A DNA stretch of 13,315 nucleotides from an uncultured Faecalibacterium sp. Lineage in GTDB: Bacteria > Bacillota > Clostridia > Oscillospirales > Ruminococcaceae. The notes beneath the pieces were generated by a model that was not told the DNA's origin, did not search any database, and saw nothing but the letters and a program-made list of their open reading frames with translations. Within the stretch, counting starts at the first letter, position 1. Every line of letters begins with the position of its first letter. Below, piece after piece: positions 6,344 through 13,315 of this stretch. A program made the translations under genes and the position numbers. The DNA is taken from the NCBI GenBank assembly GCA_934525405.1, contig CAKSZF010000039.1:1-13315 (forward strand), given 5' to 3'.

Positions 6344-6390
6344 AAAACAAAACGACCCTGTCCCTGTGTGTTATCCACAAGGACAGGATC
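6344..6390 (-). terminator. T-box-controlled terminator before the ABC operon
   Basis: GATCCTGTCC pairs with GGACAGGGTC (plus-strand arms 6381-6390 and 6354-6363; 10 bp with one G-U). On the minus strand a GTTTTGTTTT tract follows (complement of 6344-6353). It would form when tRNA is charged and be replaced by the antiterminator when it is not. Confidence 0.88.
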
Positions 6391-6629
6391 GGTAAATTAC
6401 GATTCTGCGGTGCCACCTTGCTTGCTCTGCATCCCATACAGCAGAGCCACTCACGGAGAGCCAACACTCCCCTGTCCTGTAACGGAGACTTCCGTCCAAA
6501 GCTACTGGGGCTTGCGCCCGTTTGCCCGGCCCTCGGCGGCCCACGAATCTCTGCCCCGCTTTCGCCCGTTTGCACTGTCCGGGCTCACTGCAGATGCGCT
6601 GTGCAGGTTCTCTTCCGCCTCATCGGTTT
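6344..6629 (-). promoter_or_regulatory. T-box riboswitch upstream of the ABC importer (likely Trp-specific)
   Basis: The leader carries a clear T-box, AGGTGGCACCGCAG, with the tRNA-pairing bulge TGGCACC at 6409-6415. Just upstream is a perfect 7-bp stem III, GCTCTGC/GCAGAGC (6424-6447), and just downstream a rho-independent terminator (6344-6390). Stem I closes with GGCGG/CCGCC. The specifier side of its internal loop ends in TGG (6541-6543) followed by G, and an apical stem GCCCG/CGGGC lies beyond. TGG is the tryptophan codon, and T-box control of trpXYZ-type importers is known in Firmicutes. A nearby TTC in the same loop is a less well placed alternative. The T-box call is firm; the specifier is a hand-folded inference. 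Confidence 0.9.
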
Positions 6630-6635
6630 GATTGC

Positions 6636-6690
6636 ATTATACACTTTATCTTCGTAAAGTCAAGAGGGATTTTTAAATTTTTATTTTTTG
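6636..6690 (-). promoter_or_regulatory. ABC operon promoter with A/T-rich upstream element
   Basis: -35 TTGACT (6658-6663), a 16-base spacer and a consensus -10 TATAAT (6636-6641). Immediately upstream of the -35, 6664-6690 is almost pure A/T on the minus strand, with A-tracts like an UP element that the RNA polymerase alpha subunits bind. The initiation signal looks strong, which suits a leader regulated by attenuation. Confidence 0.85.
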
Positions 6691-6702
6691 GCCCGGTCAA
6701 AG

Positions 6703-9105
6703 TCATTCTTCTGCCGGGGCACCGGTACTGCGGCGCTTGCGGCGCACAAAGTAAGCAACGTACACCACCCACACCGGAATGGCTGCGGCGGTCACTACCC
6801 GGCTGGCAGAAAGCCCGGCGGCCTGATACACAAAGTCGATGCTGCTTGCGCCCGCCGGGCAGAGCACTGCCATCAGTCCCTCATCCACGCGCAGAATGTC
6901 GGTCTTTTCGCCGTTGACGTAGGCGGTAAAGCCGTCATCGTAGGGCACAGAGAAAAAGACGAGATTCGCCTTGTCCAGCGTGATCTCGGCATGGAAGCCT
7001 GCATTGTTCATCTGGAACACAGAGCAGCTGTGGGCGCGTCGGTCGGCGCAGTCCTGCGTGTAGCTGTCGTAGTGCAGGTCGTCCAGCATCGCGTCCGGCA
7101 GCTCGGTCAGGTACTGACCATACTGTGCCACATCCTCGTCCTCCAGCACCAGTGCCCGCATCAGCAGGTTGGAGCGCAGGGTCTTGATCGAGGCCTCATA
7201 GGTAGCCTTGGTCACATAGTAGTCGTAGGTAAAGCCCATGGGCACATAGTTATCGTTGTGGTACAGCGTGTAGCCGTCCACATCGGCAAGATAGGTCCAG
7301 CCCGCGTCTGCCTCGTCCTCAAAGCTTTCGCGCTTTTCCGGGGTGGTGATGAGGTATTCCACACTTAAAAGGCCGCGCAGGGCGTAGTTTGCAATCTCCG
7401 GCTCGCTGCGCACATCCCGCTTGACCCCCAGCCCCGGGTAGAAGCTGAGGATGCTGGGAGCCGCCGTGCTGCCGAAGTATTGCAGACAGCTTTTATCCAG
7501 CCACATCCCGATGTTGTCGTGGATCTTGTAGGTGTCGATGCGATAGTCGCCCTCCGGCAGGTCGTTTTTCAGCAGCAGGGCGTTGGTGTCCTGCTCCACA
7601 AGGTCGCTGTCGGTGTACCACTGTCCAAACTTGCCAATGCCGATGTGCACCATAGTGAACACGCAGGCAAATACCAGCACCGCCGCCGTCATACGCTGAG
7701 CAAAGCGGCTGTCCTGCCGCCACTTGCCGCAAAGATAGCGGTACAGCCAAAGCCCCAGCAGACCAAAGCCCAGAACGGCAAAGAACTGTCCCGGGTTCTT
7801 CAGCACACCGAAGGACCATGTCTCGGTGGCATCGTCCCGCACGGGCACGATGGCAAAGACCAGCGTAGCCAGCATGATCCAGCCAATGCCCCGGGCAGGT
7901 GTGTCCAGATCAACGTCCGGGTCCTCCAGCGCGTTTACGGTCATGGCGGCAAGGATGAGGGTGGGCATATAGTACCAGCGTGCGTAGTAGCTGGAATTCA
8001 GGGCGTAGAAGGCGCTGTTCAGCACCGGCACCAGCGCACACACGGCGCATACCGCAACGATGCGCTTTTTGCTGTCAGCCTTCCGGCTGCGCCAGTAGGC
8101 CATGGCACCGGCCAGACTGCACAGCGGCAGATAGGACGTCATGCTCGTCCACTTGATGACGCCCTCTGACCAGACCGAGGTGAGGTAAGGGGAGTCCGGC
8201 GGCAAGATCCAGCTGAGCAGGATAGCCAGATACTGTTGCACCTTGGCGTAGGTCAAAAAGCCCCAGCCGGAGGAAAGGTCGATGGTGCGCGGGTTCTGCA
8301 GCAGACTGAGCACCGCCGGGAACAGCAGCAGACAGCCCATGGCAACGCCCAGCACGCTCTCCCACAACAGATGCCCGAACTTGCGCCCGGTCAGCCGGAA
8401 GTCCTTGGCGGTCAGCTTGCACACAAAGTAGATGCACAGGAAAATGACTTGTCCCACAAAGAAGAAGTAGTTATTGAGCAGGTTCACCGCCACCCAGAAG
8501 GCGAACAGACCGTGACGGTTTTCATAAATAGCCTCGTCCAGCGCCCAGAGCAGGTAGGGAAACAGCGCCACCACATCCACAAAGTGGTTGAAGAACACAT
8601 TGTACACCGCAAAGCCGGAAAGCGCATACAGGCAGGCACCCAGCACCGCGTAGTTCTCGTTTTTGACGTAGCGGCGCAGATACAGGAACGCGCCGCCGCC
8701 CGCCACGCCGAACTTGAGCACCAGCAGCGGCACCATCATATAGGGCAGCCAGCTTTGCGGCAGCAGCACCGACAGCCAGAAAAACGGCGAGCCGTACAGG
8801 TAGAAGGAGTAGGCGTTCATCACCCCGCTGCCAAGGTCGGTCGCCCACGAAAAGGTATTGTGCGGCGCACCGGCAAAGGCGCTGTCCGGGTAGCCCGCGC
8901 CCTTGACAAAGCCGTTCATATACCGGTAAAAGCTGATCTGCTGGCTGTTAAAATCGCCTGCATAGTGGAAAAAGCCGCCGTCAAGGATGTAGAACGGCAA
9001 AAAGAAGATGGCCGCCGTCAGGGCGCACAGTCCCACCGCCTGCCAGAATTTTTTATGGTTCTGCTCCCTTGGCGTGAGCAGCCGTGGTTTTATAAACTTT
9101 TCCAT
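6703..9105 (-). CDS. YfhO-family polytopic membrane protein
   Basis: An 800-residue membrane protein of the YfhO family (PF09586-like), a GT-C-fold group. Characterised Firmicute members act in glycosylation of lipoteichoic acid or related envelope polymers. After a basic N-terminus, TM1 covers about residues 21-40 and is followed by the conserved GDF motif with Asp51 (YAGDFNSQQ), where GT-C enzymes place their catalytic acidic residue. Many TM segments run to about residue 495. A large extracytoplasmic domain with little hydrophobicity follows, then a final TM at about 770-786 and a basic tail. ATG 9105 has GAGGAA upstream; the longer open frame would run through the promoter. It appears monocistronic, and there is no clear terminator in the 40 bases before the next promoter. 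Donor and acceptor cannot be told from sequence. Confidence 0.85.
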   Translation of the reverse strand: MEKFIKPRLLTPREQNHKKFWQAVGLCALTAAIFFLPFYILDGGFFHYAGDFNSQQISFYRYMNGFVKGAGYPDSAFAGAPHNTFSWATDLGSGVMNAYSFYLYGSPFFWLSVLLPQSWLPYMMVPLLVLKFGVAGGGAFLYLRRYVKNENYAVLGACLYALSGFAVYNVFFNHFVDVVALFPYLLWALDEAIYENRHGLFAFWVAVNLLNNYFFFVGQVIFLCIYFVCKLTAKDFRLTGRKFGHLLWESVLGVAMGCLLLFPAVLSLLQNPRTIDLSSGWGFLTYAKVQQYLAILLSWILPPDSPYLTSVWSEGVIKWTSMTSYLPLCSLAGAMAYWRSRKADSKKRIVAVCAVCALVPVLNSAFYALNSSYYARWYYMPTLILAAMTVNALEDPDVDLDTPARGIGWIMLATLVFAIVPVRDDATETWSFGVLKNPGQFFAVLGFGLLGLWLYRYLCGKWRQDSRFAQRMTAAVLVFACVFTMVHIGIGKFGQWYTDSDLVEQDTNALLLKNDLPEGDYRIDTYKIHDNIGMWLDKSCLQYFGSTAAPSILSFYPGLGVKRDVRSEPEIANYALRGLLSVEYLITTPEKRESFEDEADAGWTYLADVDGYTLYHNDNYVPMGFTYDYYVTKATYEASIKTLRSNLLMRALVLEDEDVAQYGQYLTELPDAMLDDLHYDSYTQDCADRRAHSCSVFQMNNAGFHAEITLDKANLVFFSVPYDDGFTAYVNGEKTDILRVDEGLMAVLCPAGASSIDFVYQAAGLSASRVVTAAAIPVWVVYVAYFVRRKRRSTGAPAEE

Positions 9106-9120
9106 AGTGTTCCTCTTTCT

Positions 9121-9168
9121 CCGCGCACCGGCGCGGAAGTGGATTTGATGACATCTTGTAGTATAGCA
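9121..9168 (-). promoter_or_regulatory. extended -10 promoter and 5' hairpin of the yfhO-like gene
   Basis: TGC-TATACT (9160-9168 on minus) is an extended -10; I find no good -35, which extended -10 promoters can do without. The short 5' UTR contains CCGCGC/GCGCGG (9121-9136), a 6-bp GC hairpin just before the ribosome binding site, which could dampen translation. Confidence 0.6.
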
Positions 9169-9182
9169 CGGCAGCGTGCAAG

Positions 9183-9220
9183 AAAAAAGGGCTTGACAAC
9201 CACGCGCCGCGCTGCAAGCC
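9183..9220 (-). terminator. possible terminator between dus and the yfhO-like gene
   Basis: GGCTTG and CAAGCC (complement of 9215-9220 and 9190-9195) pair as 6 bp around a GC-rich interior. A CTTTTTTCTT tract follows on the minus strand. It would back up the stronger dus terminator at 9303-9344. The closing stem is short, so this is tentative. Confidence 0.35.
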
Positions 9221-9304
9221 ATGCACTACCCGGAGGCTGACTGGTTCCTGGCGCACTGCCTGCCCTGCTATATCCAGAATCTGGACGAGTTGACGAAGCT
9301 GTAA
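9197..9304 (+). pseudogene. short plus-strand frame, possible gene remnant
   Basis: An open frame of about 35 codons, with ATG at 9221 and TAA at 9302-9304, would read MHYPEADWFLAHCLPC and end NLDELTKL. Its base composition at third positions resembles real genes nearby. There is no ribosome binding site before the ATG, and an in-frame stop lies just upstream at 9194. It could be the C-terminal remnant of a lost gene. I do not recognise the family, and chance coding in GC-rich DNA is quite possible. Confidence 0.25.
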
Positions 9305-9344
9305 AAAAGCAATGCCGGACAGCCCACAGGCCATCCGGCATTGC
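9303..9344 (-). terminator. terminator of dusB
   Basis: An 11-bp perfect stem, GCAATGCCGGA/TCCGGCATTGC (9309-9319 and 9334-9344), has a 14-base loop and is followed on the minus strand by TTTTTT (complement of 9303-9308). It starts 16 bases past the dus stop codon. There is no T-tract on the plus strand, so it works leftward only. Confidence 0.92.
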
Positions 9345-9360
9345 TCTGCTTCGGGTCAAA

Positions 9361-10380
9361 TTACGGGAACGGTACTTCCCGCACATCCTCGGGGTCCAGC
9401 CCGGCCTTGCGCTGCTCTTCAAATACGGCGGCAATCAGCTCGTCCAAGTCCTCCAAGTGGGACAAGGTGCAGCAGTAGCGGCGCAGAGCGGCGGCGCCCT
9501 TCAGACCCTTCATATAGTGCATGGTCTGGGCGCGCGCCTGCGGCATGGCCACAAACTCGCCCTTCTGCTCTACCATCTCATCCACCTGACGGCGCAGTGC
9601 GTTCATCCGCGCTTGCAGGTTCGGCTCCTTGGGGGCGGGCTGACCCTCCAGCGCGGCGTTCACCCGCTCAAACAGCCACGGGTCGCCCAGTGCGCCCCGG
9701 GCGATCATCACGCCGTCGCAGTTTGTCTCCCGCACCATGCGCAGTGCGTCCTCGGCGCAGTGGATATCGCCGTTGCCCAGCACCGGCACCTTTACCGCAT
9801 CCTTTACCCGTGCGATGATCTCCGGGTCGATGCCCGGGGTGTACATCTGCTCCCGGGTGCGGGCGTGCACTGCCACCAGCGCCGCGCCCGCCTGCTCGCA
9901 GGCTTTGGCACACTCCACGGCGGTGATGTGGTCGGCGTCCCAGCCCTTGCGCATTTTTACGGTGACGGGGCGCTTGGTGTGCGCCACCACCTGCTCCACG
10001 ATGCGCCCGCAGCGGTCGGGGTCCAGCATCAGCTTGCTGCCCGCCCCGCCGGAAACGATCTTAGGGGCAGGGCAGCCCATATTGATATCCACAAAGTCAA
10101 ATTCGTACTGCTCGATGGCGGCGGTGGCCTCGCCCATGATCTCCGGCACCTCGCCGAAGATCTGCACCCCGTAGGGTGCGCCGTTGGGCGCGGCTTTCAG
10201 CAGGCTGACGGTCTTATGGTCGCCGTACACCAGCGCCCGGCTGGACACCATCTCGCTGACGGTAAAGCCCGCGCCGTGCTGTGCCATCAGGCGGCGGCAG
10301 GGGGCATCCGTAAAGCCTGCCATAGGGCCGAACACCGCCCGGTGGGGCAGGGTGATATTGCCGATCTTCAAAGGTTCCAT
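9361..10380 (-). CDS. dusB: tRNA-dihydrouridine synthase (DusB type)
   Basis: A 339-residue FMN- and NADPH-dependent cytosolic enzyme that reduces specific uridines in the tRNA D-loop. The N-terminal TIM barrel opens with the FMN-binding motif GPMAGFTDAPCRRL (18-31). The catalytic loop NMGCPAPK (100-107) holds the active-site Cys103. Further flavin and substrate residues are seen in PVTVKMRKGW (138-147; Lys142), VHARTREQ (171-178), GNGDI (202-206) and MIARGALGDPW. The C-terminal helical domain recognises tRNA. ATG 10380 has AAGGAG at proper spacing; upstream codons in the frame run into the argS terminator. It lies 76 bases after argS behind that terminator, with no obvious promoter of its own. 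It may depend on read-through or on a promoter inside argS. Confidence 0.95.
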   Translation of the reverse strand: MEPLKIGNITLPHRAVFGPMAGFTDAPCRRLMAQHGAGFTVSEMVSSRALVYGDHKTVSLLKAAPNGAPYGVQIFGEVPEIMGEATAAIEQYEFDFVDINMGCPAPKIVSGGAGSKLMLDPDRCGRIVEQVVAHTKRPVTVKMRKGWDADHITAVECAKACEQAGAALVAVHARTREQMYTPGIDPEIIARVKDAVKVPVLGNGDIHCAEDALRMVRETNCDGVMIARGALGDPWLFERVNAALEGQPAPKEPNLQARMNALRRQVDEMVEQKGEFVAMPQARAQTMHYMKGLKGAAALRRYCCTLSHLEDLDELIAAVFEEQRKAGLDPEDVREVPFP

Positions 10381-10405
10381 GGGTTCTCCTTGTATCTGTT
10401 TTATC

Positions 10406-10444
10406 AAAAAGGGGCTGCTGCACATTGTTTGGTGCAACAGCCCC
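10406..10444 (-). terminator. terminator or attenuator between argS and dusB
   Basis: GGGGCTG-C-TGCAC pairs with GTGCA-A-CAGCCCC (10411-10423 and 10432-10444): 12 bp with one mismatch and an 8-base loop. On the minus strand it is followed by TTTTTGAT (T-run complement of 10406-10410). It starts 12 bases past the argS stop codon and ends 25 bases before dusB, close to the dusB ribosome binding site. Confidence 0.88.
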
Positions 10445-10456
10445 TGTGGTTTTATG

Positions 10457-12271
10457 TTACATCTTCTCGGGCACGTTGATCTTGAACATGGTGAGCACGT
10501 TGAAGATGGCGTTCTTCACGCCGATGCACAGAGCCAGACGTGCCTGCTGCACGGCGGGGTCTGCGCCCTGAATGCGGCAGTTGCCGTAGAAGCGGTGGAA
10601 GGCGCTTGCAAGGTCGATGACAAAGCGGTTGATGCGGCTGGGGTCGTACTTCTCGGCAGCCATCACGATCTCCTGCGGGAAAGCGGCCAGCATACGGATC
10701 AGATCCATCTCGGAAGGCTCGGTGAGCAGGGTGGCGTCGATGTGCTCTGCACCGGCAAACTGCACACCCTCGCTCTCCATCTTCTTCAGGATGGAGCAGA
10801 TGCGGGCGTGGGCGTACTGCACATAGTACACGGGGTTGTCGTTGTCGGTCTTGACGGCCTGATCCAGATCAAAGTCGATGCCGCTGCCTGCGTCGTGCAT
10901 ATTGAACAGGAAGCGTGCGCTGTCGATGGGCACTTCTTCCAGCAGGTCGGTCAGGGTGATGGCGTTGCCGGTGCGCTTGGACATACGGACAGGCTGACCG
11001 TCCCGCATCAGGTTGACCATCTGCATCAAAACAACATCCAGATCTTCGCCGTTCAGGCCGATGGCGTCCATTGCGCCCTTCATGCGGGCCACATGGCCGT
11101 GGTGGTCTGCACCCCACACGTCGATGGCCTTGGCAAAACCGCGGGTGGCCAGCTTGTTGTAGTGATAGGCGATATCGGCGGCAAAGTAGGTGGGAATGCC
11201 GTTAGCGCGGACGAGGACTTCGTCCTTGGCCTCCTCCTCGGTGCCGTCCTCGGTCTTTTTCTTGTTCACGGTGCCGTACTTGGCAGCGTACTGGGCGCTG
11301 CGGTACATGATGGCGCCGTCCTCGGCCTTGTAGCAGGCACCCAGTTCCAGCAGCTTGTCCACCACAGCCAGAACTGCGCCGGACTCGTGCAGGGTGCTCT
11401 CGTGGAACCAGACATCGTAATTAATGCGGTACTTGCCGAGGTCGCGCTTCAGTGCGGCGATGTTCTTGGGCAGGGCGTAGGCCACCAGTGCGTCCTTCAG
11501 AGCGGCAAAGGCCTCGCTCTCGAACAGAGCCTCCTCGCTCAGCCCAGAGCAGGCGGCAACGTACTTGTCGCCGTTCAGCTCAGCGAACTCACCGGCCAGC
11601 ACCTTGATGTCGCCGCCCTGATAGCACTCCTTGGGCAGGGGATAGGCCTCCTCGCCGCAGAACTGCTGCAGGTAGCGCACCGCCAGACTTTTGCCGAACT
11701 TCTGGATCTGGTTGCCGGCATCGTTGATATAGAACTCGCGGGTCACATCGTAGCCGGACCAGTCCAGCACAGCGGCCAGACAGTCGCCCAGTGCGCCGCC
11801 GCGGGCGTTGCCCATGTGCATGGGGCCGGTGGGGTTGGCAGAAACGAACTCCACGTTGTACTTTGCGCCCTTGCCGTGGTCGGTGCGGCCATACTCCTTG
11901 TTGGCGCAGGCACCCAGCACCACGCCCGCCCAGAAGCTCTGGGCTAGGAACAGGTTGATGAAGCCGGGACCGGCAACCTCCACCTTGGAGAACACGCTGT
12001 CCTCGATGGAAGGCAGATGTGCCAGCAGGGCGTCTGCGATCATCTTGGGAGCCTTGCGCCAGGTGCGTGCACCGGCCATGGCGAGGTTGGAGGCGATATC
12101 GCCGTTTTTCACGTCGGCGGGGATCTCTACGATAAAGGCGGGCAGCTCTGCCTCGGGCAGGGTGCCGTCTGCCATGGCAGCCTTGGCGGCTGCGGTCAGC
12201 AGAGCGCGTGCCTCGTCCAGCGCAGCCTGCCGGGGGTTGTAGTTCTGGTAGGTCTTTTCAAAATCAGTCAT
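10457..12271 (-). CDS. argS: arginyl-tRNA synthetase
   Basis: A 604-residue class I aminoacyl-tRNA synthetase that charges tRNA-Arg with arginine in the cytosol. The N-terminal Add-1 domain (about 1-110) includes ADVKNGDIASNLAM (51-65). The Rossmann catalytic core carries the HIGH-equivalent HMGN (152-155, within ANPTGPMHMGNARGG) and the KMSKS-equivalent MSKR at 430-433 (VRMSKRTG). The C-terminal anticodon-binding DALR domain ends in NVPEKM, close to the usual family ending. A basic-acidic insertion (KKKTEDGTEEEAKDE) lies before VLVRANGIPTY. ATG 12271 has AAAGGAA upstream; the longer open frame overlaps the DUF1934 gene in another register. It follows that gene by 35 bases, with no T-box or separate promoter in between, so it is probably co-transcribed with murI. 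Confidence 0.97.
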   Translation of the reverse strand: MTDFEKTYQNYNPRQAALDEARALLTAAAKAAMADGTLPEAELPAFIVEIPADVKNGDIASNLAMAGARTWRKAPKMIADALLAHLPSIEDSVFSKVEVAGPGFINLFLAQSFWAGVVLGACANKEYGRTDHGKGAKYNVEFVSANPTGPMHMGNARGGALGDCLAAVLDWSGYDVTREFYINDAGNQIQKFGKSLAVRYLQQFCGEEAYPLPKECYQGGDIKVLAGEFAELNGDKYVAACSGLSEEALFESEAFAALKDALVAYALPKNIAALKRDLGKYRINYDVWFHESTLHESGAVLAVVDKLLELGACYKAEDGAIMYRSAQYAAKYGTVNKKKTEDGTEEEAKDEVLVRANGIPTYFAADIAYHYNKLATRGFAKAIDVWGADHHGHVARMKGAMDAIGLNGEDLDVVLMQMVNLMRDGQPVRMSKRTGNAITLTDLLEEVPIDSARFLFNMHDAGSGIDFDLDQAVKTDNDNPVYYVQYAHARICSILKKMESEGVQFAGAEHIDATLLTEPSEMDLIRMLAAFPQEIVMAAEKYDPSRINRFVIDLASAFHRFYGNCRIQGADPAVQQARLALCIGVKNAIFNVLTMFKINVPEKM

Positions 12272-12306
12272 GGGTCGGATTCCTTTCACAGTCTCAGGGA
12301 ACTTCA

Positions 12307-12783
12307 TCAATTCACATGGGTCACGGTAACTTCCAGCCGGTTGCGGCTCACCAGCTCGGCGCTGTCGGCATCCAGCAGGTAGGCAAACCGGGCGGTGCCG
12401 CCCTTTTCGGTCAGCTGACAGTCGATCTCGTCCGCGGTCACGCCCAAGGTCATGGAGCCGAAACCGGTCTCGTAGTGGCACAGGTTGCGGCGGCCTTTTT
12501 CGATCAGCAGCTGGGTACCTGCCCCGCCGCCCTTGCCGAACCGCAGCATCGCCACCCGGCTGCCGTCTGCGGCGATTTTCAGGGTGGTGGTACAGCCCTC
12601 GTAGCCGGTGGTCTCGGTCTCGCGGTAGGTCACATAATAGCTGCCGCCCTTCAGCACAAAGCTGCCCCGGGTCATCAGCTCCACAAATTCTTCTTTTTCT
12701 TCCTCCGCAGACGGTTCGTCCAGCCGCTGCTCAATACGGCTTTTGATGCGGATGATATAATCTTCCTTCAGTGGCTTGCTCAC
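12307..12783 (-). CDS. DUF1934 (YwiB-like) beta-barrel protein
   Basis: A 158-residue protein of the DUF1934 family, whose structure-known members form a calycin-like small beta-barrel of unknown function. After a charged N-terminal helix (about 5-35), alternating beta-strands follow. They carry the family pattern YYVTYRETETTG (49-60), a Gly-rich turn GKGGGAGT (83-90) and the conserved HYETGFGSM (103-111). I take the GTG at 12783 as the start, because AAGGA lies eight bases upstream; the frame could begin at a TTG at 12801, but that has no ribosome binding site and overlaps the murI stop. In Bacillus subtilis ywiB also adjoins argS, so the neighbourhood is conserved over a long distance. This hints at a link to translation or cell-wall supply, but the function is unknown. 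Confidence 0.88.
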   Translation of the reverse strand: MSKPLKEDYIIRIKSRIEQRLDEPSAEEEKEEFVELMTRGSFVLKGGSYYVTYRETETTGYEGCTTTLKIAADGSRVAMLRFGKGGGAGTQLLIEKGRRNLCHYETGFGSMTLGVTADEIDCQLTEKGGTARFAYLLDADSAELVSRNRLEVTVTHVN

Positions 12784-12797
12784 GTTGTTTTTCCTTA

Positions 12798-13315
12798 TCA
12801 ATATTTATCAATGGCAATCTGCTCCACCGGGCCGCCCTTGTACTCGCCCAGAAACAGGTCTGCCGTCTGCACAAAGCTGTCCGGCACATCGCTGACGTAA
12901 AAATGTGCCTGCCCGTTCTCATGGCTGGCGCGCAGCCCGCGCTCGGCGAGCATCCGCTCCAGATGATGGGCAGCGGTCATGGCGGGGTCTACCAGCGTGA
13001 CCTGCGGCCCCATAAACTCCCCGATCATGCTTTTCAGCAGCGGGTAGTGGGTGCAGCCCAAAATCAGGGTATCCACCCCGGCTTCGCGCACCTCGGTCAG
13101 GTACTGGGCAATGACCAGCTTTGTGACCTGCTGCTTTCCGGCTTCGCTGTGATCCACATACCCGGCCTCCACCAGAGGTACGAACAGCGGGCAGGGGCGG
13201 GCAGTGATCTCCACCCCGGGCACCAGCTGCCGCAGCAACTTTTCGTAGCTGCGGGAGCGGATGGTGGCGGCTGTGCCAATGACGCCGATGCGGCGGTTGC
13301 GGGTGACAAAGGCTG
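12798..13315 (-). CDS. murI: glutamate racemase, partial
   Basis: MurI interconverts L- and D-glutamate in the cytosol and supplies D-Glu for peptidoglycan stem peptides. The right edge cuts off the N-terminus with its first catalytic Cys; 171 residues remain to the stop at 12798. The visible part starts in the core (RRIGVIGTAATIRS), continues with the ARPCPLFVPLVE segment, and holds the second catalytic Cys in LILGCTHYPLL (Cys codon at 13053-13055), which is diagnostic of the Asp/Glu racemase family. The frame is open to the window end; a TTG inside it at 13238 is an ordinary leucine codon. The stop lies 14 bases before the DUF1934 start, so murI, the DUF1934 gene and argS look like one operon. 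Confidence 0.95.
   Translation of the reverse strand, partial: AFVTRNRRIGVIGTAATIRSRSYEKLLRQLVPGVEITARPCPLFVPLVEAGYVDHSEAGKQQVTKLVIAQYLTEVREAGVDTLILGCTHYPLLKSMIGEFMGPQVTLVDPAMTAAHHLERMLAERGLRASHENGQAHFYVSDVPDSFVQTADLFLGEYKGGPVEQIAIDKY

Noticed and set aside
3772..6345. An 857-codon plus-strand open frame across the ABC operon.
   Set aside because: It lies antisense to two clear ABC genes and crosses their gap. The translation is low-complexity (rich in Gly, His and Gln) and matches no family, as expected from GC-biased codons read backwards.
9193..9221. TTGACA on the plus strand as a promoter.
   Set aside because: There is no -10 at a workable distance, and no supported plus-strand gene follows.
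9457..10479. Long plus-strand frames opposite dusB, and similar ones at 103-1167 (asnB) and 8236-9240 (yfhO-like).
   Set aside because: All are mirror images of well-supported minus-strand genes with biased composition.
10184..11947. A 587-codon plus-strand open frame opposite argS and dusB.
   Set aside because: It is the antisense shadow of argS, with repetitive Val/Gly/His composition and no ribosome binding site or domain.
12272..12306. A T-box or other leader in front of argS.
   Set aside because: Only 35 bases separate it from the DUF1934 gene, with no T-box motif or terminator.
12272..12481. An N-terminal extension of 70 residues on ArgRS.
   Set aside because: It overlaps the DUF1934 gene in another frame and is Arg-rich nonsense. 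ATG 12271 has a ribosome binding site and the normal family start.

Overview
The window reads as a GC-rich Firmicute chromosome of the class Clostridia, most like Faecalibacterium or another member of the Oscillospiraceae. The grounds are the GC-rich third codon positions, strong AAAGGAG-type ribosome binding sites, two T-box leaders, the murI/DUF1934/argS gene order, a YfhO-type membrane protein and GC-rich fold-back intergenic repeats. The genus is an inference from memory. There are no tRNA or rRNA genes, CRISPR arrays, transposases or phage genes. All but one of the genes lie on the minus strand.

From left to right: asnB (asparagine synthetase, cut by the left edge) sits behind a T-box leader whose likely specifier is AAC (Asn). 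Its promoter straddles the stop codon of the upstream Fur-family regulator gene. A divergent intergenic region with promoters on both strands leads to the only plus-strand gene, a FadR-type (FCD) GntR regulator with an unusual leader of about 140 nt. A bidirectional terminator and a fold-back repeat of about 210 bp, containing five small hairpins, close that unit.

Next is a three-gene ABC importer operon read leftward: lipoprotein binding protein, then permease, then ATPase. It resembles the TrpXYZ family. A second T-box leader with a likely UGG (Trp) specifier controls it, behind a strong promoter with an A/T-rich upstream element. The first intercistronic gap carries a repeat-like hairpin cluster. 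A single 800-residue YfhO-family membrane protein gene lies upstream, with its own extended -10 promoter. Between it and dus there is a short plus-strand reading frame that may be a gene remnant.

The right third is a housekeeping cluster read leftward: murI (cut by the right edge), a DUF1934/YwiB gene, argS, a terminator or attenuator, and dusB, which ends at its own terminator.

Amino-acid supply is the common theme. Uncharged tRNA-Asn should switch on asparagine synthesis, and uncharged tRNA-Trp should switch on the importer; argS and dusB act on tRNA directly. I do not see a convincing wholly new system. The most worthwhile leads are the two T-boxes and their specifiers, the nested fur/asnB promoter, the hairpin abutting the second T-box terminator, the fold-back repeats and the GntR leader.
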